Positions 62,855 through 64,000 of a stretch of DNA of 64,000 nucleotides are shown piece after piece. The position numbers were made by a program, and so were the translations under genes. Each line of letters begins with the position of its first letter. Within the stretch, counting starts at the first letter, position 1. The stretch comes from Clavibacter sp. A6099. Lineage in GTDB: Bacteria; Actinomycetota; Actinomycetes; Actinomycetales; Microbacteriaceae. A model generated the notes under the pieces. The model was not told the origin of the DNA and ran no database searches. It saw nothing but the letters and a program-made list of their open reading frames with translations. The DNA lies in NCBI RefSeq assembly GCF_021919125.1, contig NZ_CP083439.1:1054001-1118000 (forward strand). The letters are read 5' to 3'.

Positions 62855-64000
62855 TCATCCGGGCCGGTGCTGCTCCGGGAGCCCGTGTCGCCAGCTGCGG
62901 CCCTGCGCGGCCTTGACGGCGCAGATCACGAGCAGGAGCCAGCCCCACTCCACGATCGCGACGCTCTCGGCGAGGGACGCGACCACGAGGACGACGAGCA
63001 CGAGGGCCGTCCAGACGTAGCCGACGCCGCGCTTGGTCGTCGCCAGCACCCAGGACCGGCCGAGCGCGAGGGCGCAGAACGCCGCGAACAGCGCGAGCCC
63101 GACGAGACCGGCCTGCAGGTAGAGGTCGAGGTAGGCGTTCCGGCCGGTCTCCTGCGCGCCGCGGCTGACGAGGTCGAGGGCCGTGTACGGGTACGCGTCC
63201 CGGCGCCAGAAGCCGACGAAGCCCCAGCCCTCGATGGTGTTGAGGTCGATGAGGCGCAGCATCTCCCGCCACAGCGCGACGCGCTGGAGGTAGTCGGGCC
63301 GCGCCTGCAGCACCTGCAGCACGGGGGAGCGGAAGGCCACGACCAGCACCGCGATGCCGGCGGCGAGCACGAGGACCGCGCTGTTGGCCAGGGGCCGAGC
63401 CTGCCGCGCGAGGTGGCGGAGGCCGAGGATCGCGAGGGCGGCGACGGCGAGCACGAGGAACGTGCCGAGGATCACCGACGACCGCGTGAGCGACGCCACG
63501 AGGAGCGCGACGACCAGCGAGAAGACGCCCCGGCCGCGCGAGACGGACCGCGTCATGAGCTCCACCGCGAAGGTCACGGCGGCGACCAGGGCCACGATCC
63601 CGAGGGCGTTGCGCTCGCCGAGCAGCCCCTGGATGGGGCCGAGGCGCTCGAGGGCCCCGCGGATCCCGAGGAACGGGATGGGGCCGTCGATGAGGAGCCC
63701 CGCGAGCACCTCGAGCGCGAGGGACGACACCAGCACCAGCCGCAGCACGTCCCCGGCCGCGCGCACGATCTGGATGAGGTCGCGGACGACGCCGACGTAC
63801 ACCGCGAGGAACGCGGACGCCGCGAGGTAGAGCACGCCGCCGACCGCGTCCGGCTGGTACGCCGTCCACAGGAGCGTCGCCGCGCACCAGCCGACCAGGA
63901 CGAGCAGCGAGATGGGCAGGAGGCCCCGCCACTCCCAGTCGCCGCGCTTCGCCGCGAGGGATCCCGCGGCCATCGCCACGAGCGCGGTGACGATCGCGAT
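62855..64000 (-). CDS. O-antigen-ligase/polymerase-like membrane protein (5' part outside window)
   Basis: At least 381 residues of a polytopic protein with about ten membrane helices; the frame is still open at the right window edge, so the true start lies beyond. The region LRLIDLNTIEGWGFVGFW, then GRNAYLDLYLQAGLVGLALF, resembles the Wzy_C core of O-antigen ligases and polymerases, in which a large outer loop carries the active site; the usual His before Asn is Arg here (GRNAYL). It may polymerise or ligate the polysaccharide. It ends 28 bp from gtrA copy 3. Confidence 0.8.
   Translation of the reverse strand: MAIVTALVAMAAGSLAAKRGDWEWRGLLPISLLVLVGWCAATLLWTAYQPDAVGGVLYLAASAFLAVYVGVVRDLIQIVRAAGDVLRLVLVSSLALEVLAGLLIDGPIPFLGIRGALERLGPIQGLLGERNALGIVALVAAVTFAVELMTRSVSRGRGVFSLVVALLVASLTRSSVILGTFLVLAVAALAILGLRHLARQARPLANSAVLVLAAGIAVLVVAFRSPVLQVLQARPDYLQRVALWREMLRLIDLNTIEGWGFVGFWRRDAYPYTALDLVSRGAQETGRNAYLDLYLQAGLVGLALFAAFCALALGRSWVLATTKRGVGYVWTALVLVVLVVASLAESVAIVEWGWLLLVICAVKAAQGRSWRHGLPEQHRPG

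Overview
The window is about 73% G+C by inspection, densely packed, uses many GTG starts and 4-nt start/stop overlaps, and carries actinobacterial marker genes (acyl-CoA carboxylase with an epsilon subunit, an LpdA-type flavoprotein, trimeric purine nucleoside phosphorylase, GlfT2). It reads as the chromosome of a high-GC Gram-positive, most likely Microbacteriaceae and probably close to Clavibacter (inference from recognised proteins, not from a search). No rRNA, tRNA, insertion sequence, phage or CRISPR array was seen.

Layout. 1-4129: trpS (cut by the window edge), xth, a YihY-family membrane protein and PTS enzyme I. 4218-7794: succinate dehydrogenase sdhCDAB on the minus strand. 7935-10349: a mannosyltransferase-like gene divergent from manC. 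10424-21746: nucleoside uptake and breakdown: two BMP-type lipoproteins, an ABC ATPase with two permeases translationally coupled to cdd and deoA, a nucleoside hydrolase, adenosine deaminase, and a PTS EIIA-EIIB pair without EIIC. 21695-25944: a membrane protein with a MerR regulator, then phosphohexomutase and purine nucleoside phosphorylase. 26035-38976: lpdA, the acyl-CoA carboxylase genes (alpha, beta, epsilon), birA, maf, an RNA methyltransferase and a three-gene signalling unit (NarL-type regulator, histidine kinase, membrane protein). 38996-64000: purK/purE and a large envelope polysaccharide region: LCP ligase, Wzm/Wzt exporter, dTDP-rhamnose genes rfbABCD, three GtrA proteins, a GtrB-like transferase, several GT2 and GT4 transferases, UDP-galactopyranose mutase with GlfT2, a secreted repeat protein and an O-antigen-ligase-like protein cut by the right edge.

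How it works together. The nucleoside block can import nucleosides, deaminate cytidine and adenosine, and cleave the products to bases and sugar phosphates. The carboxylase subunits and the ligase that biotinylates them lie together. The right third supplies dTDP-rhamnose and UDP-galactofuranose, uses them in several transferases, exports the glycan by Wzm/Wzt and can attach it to peptidoglycan through the LCP protein. As far as I recall the gene content, much of the window parallels the Rv3264c-Rv3319 section of Mycobacterium tuberculosis, which suggests an old conserved actinobacterial neighbourhood with lineage-specific insertions.

Two window-wide signals stand out. The palindrome GGATCC is strongly over-represented in genes and spacers, in all reading frames. 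Many genes have a TANNNT -10 box exactly 6-7 nt before the start codon, which predicts leaderless mRNAs and settles several start sites.
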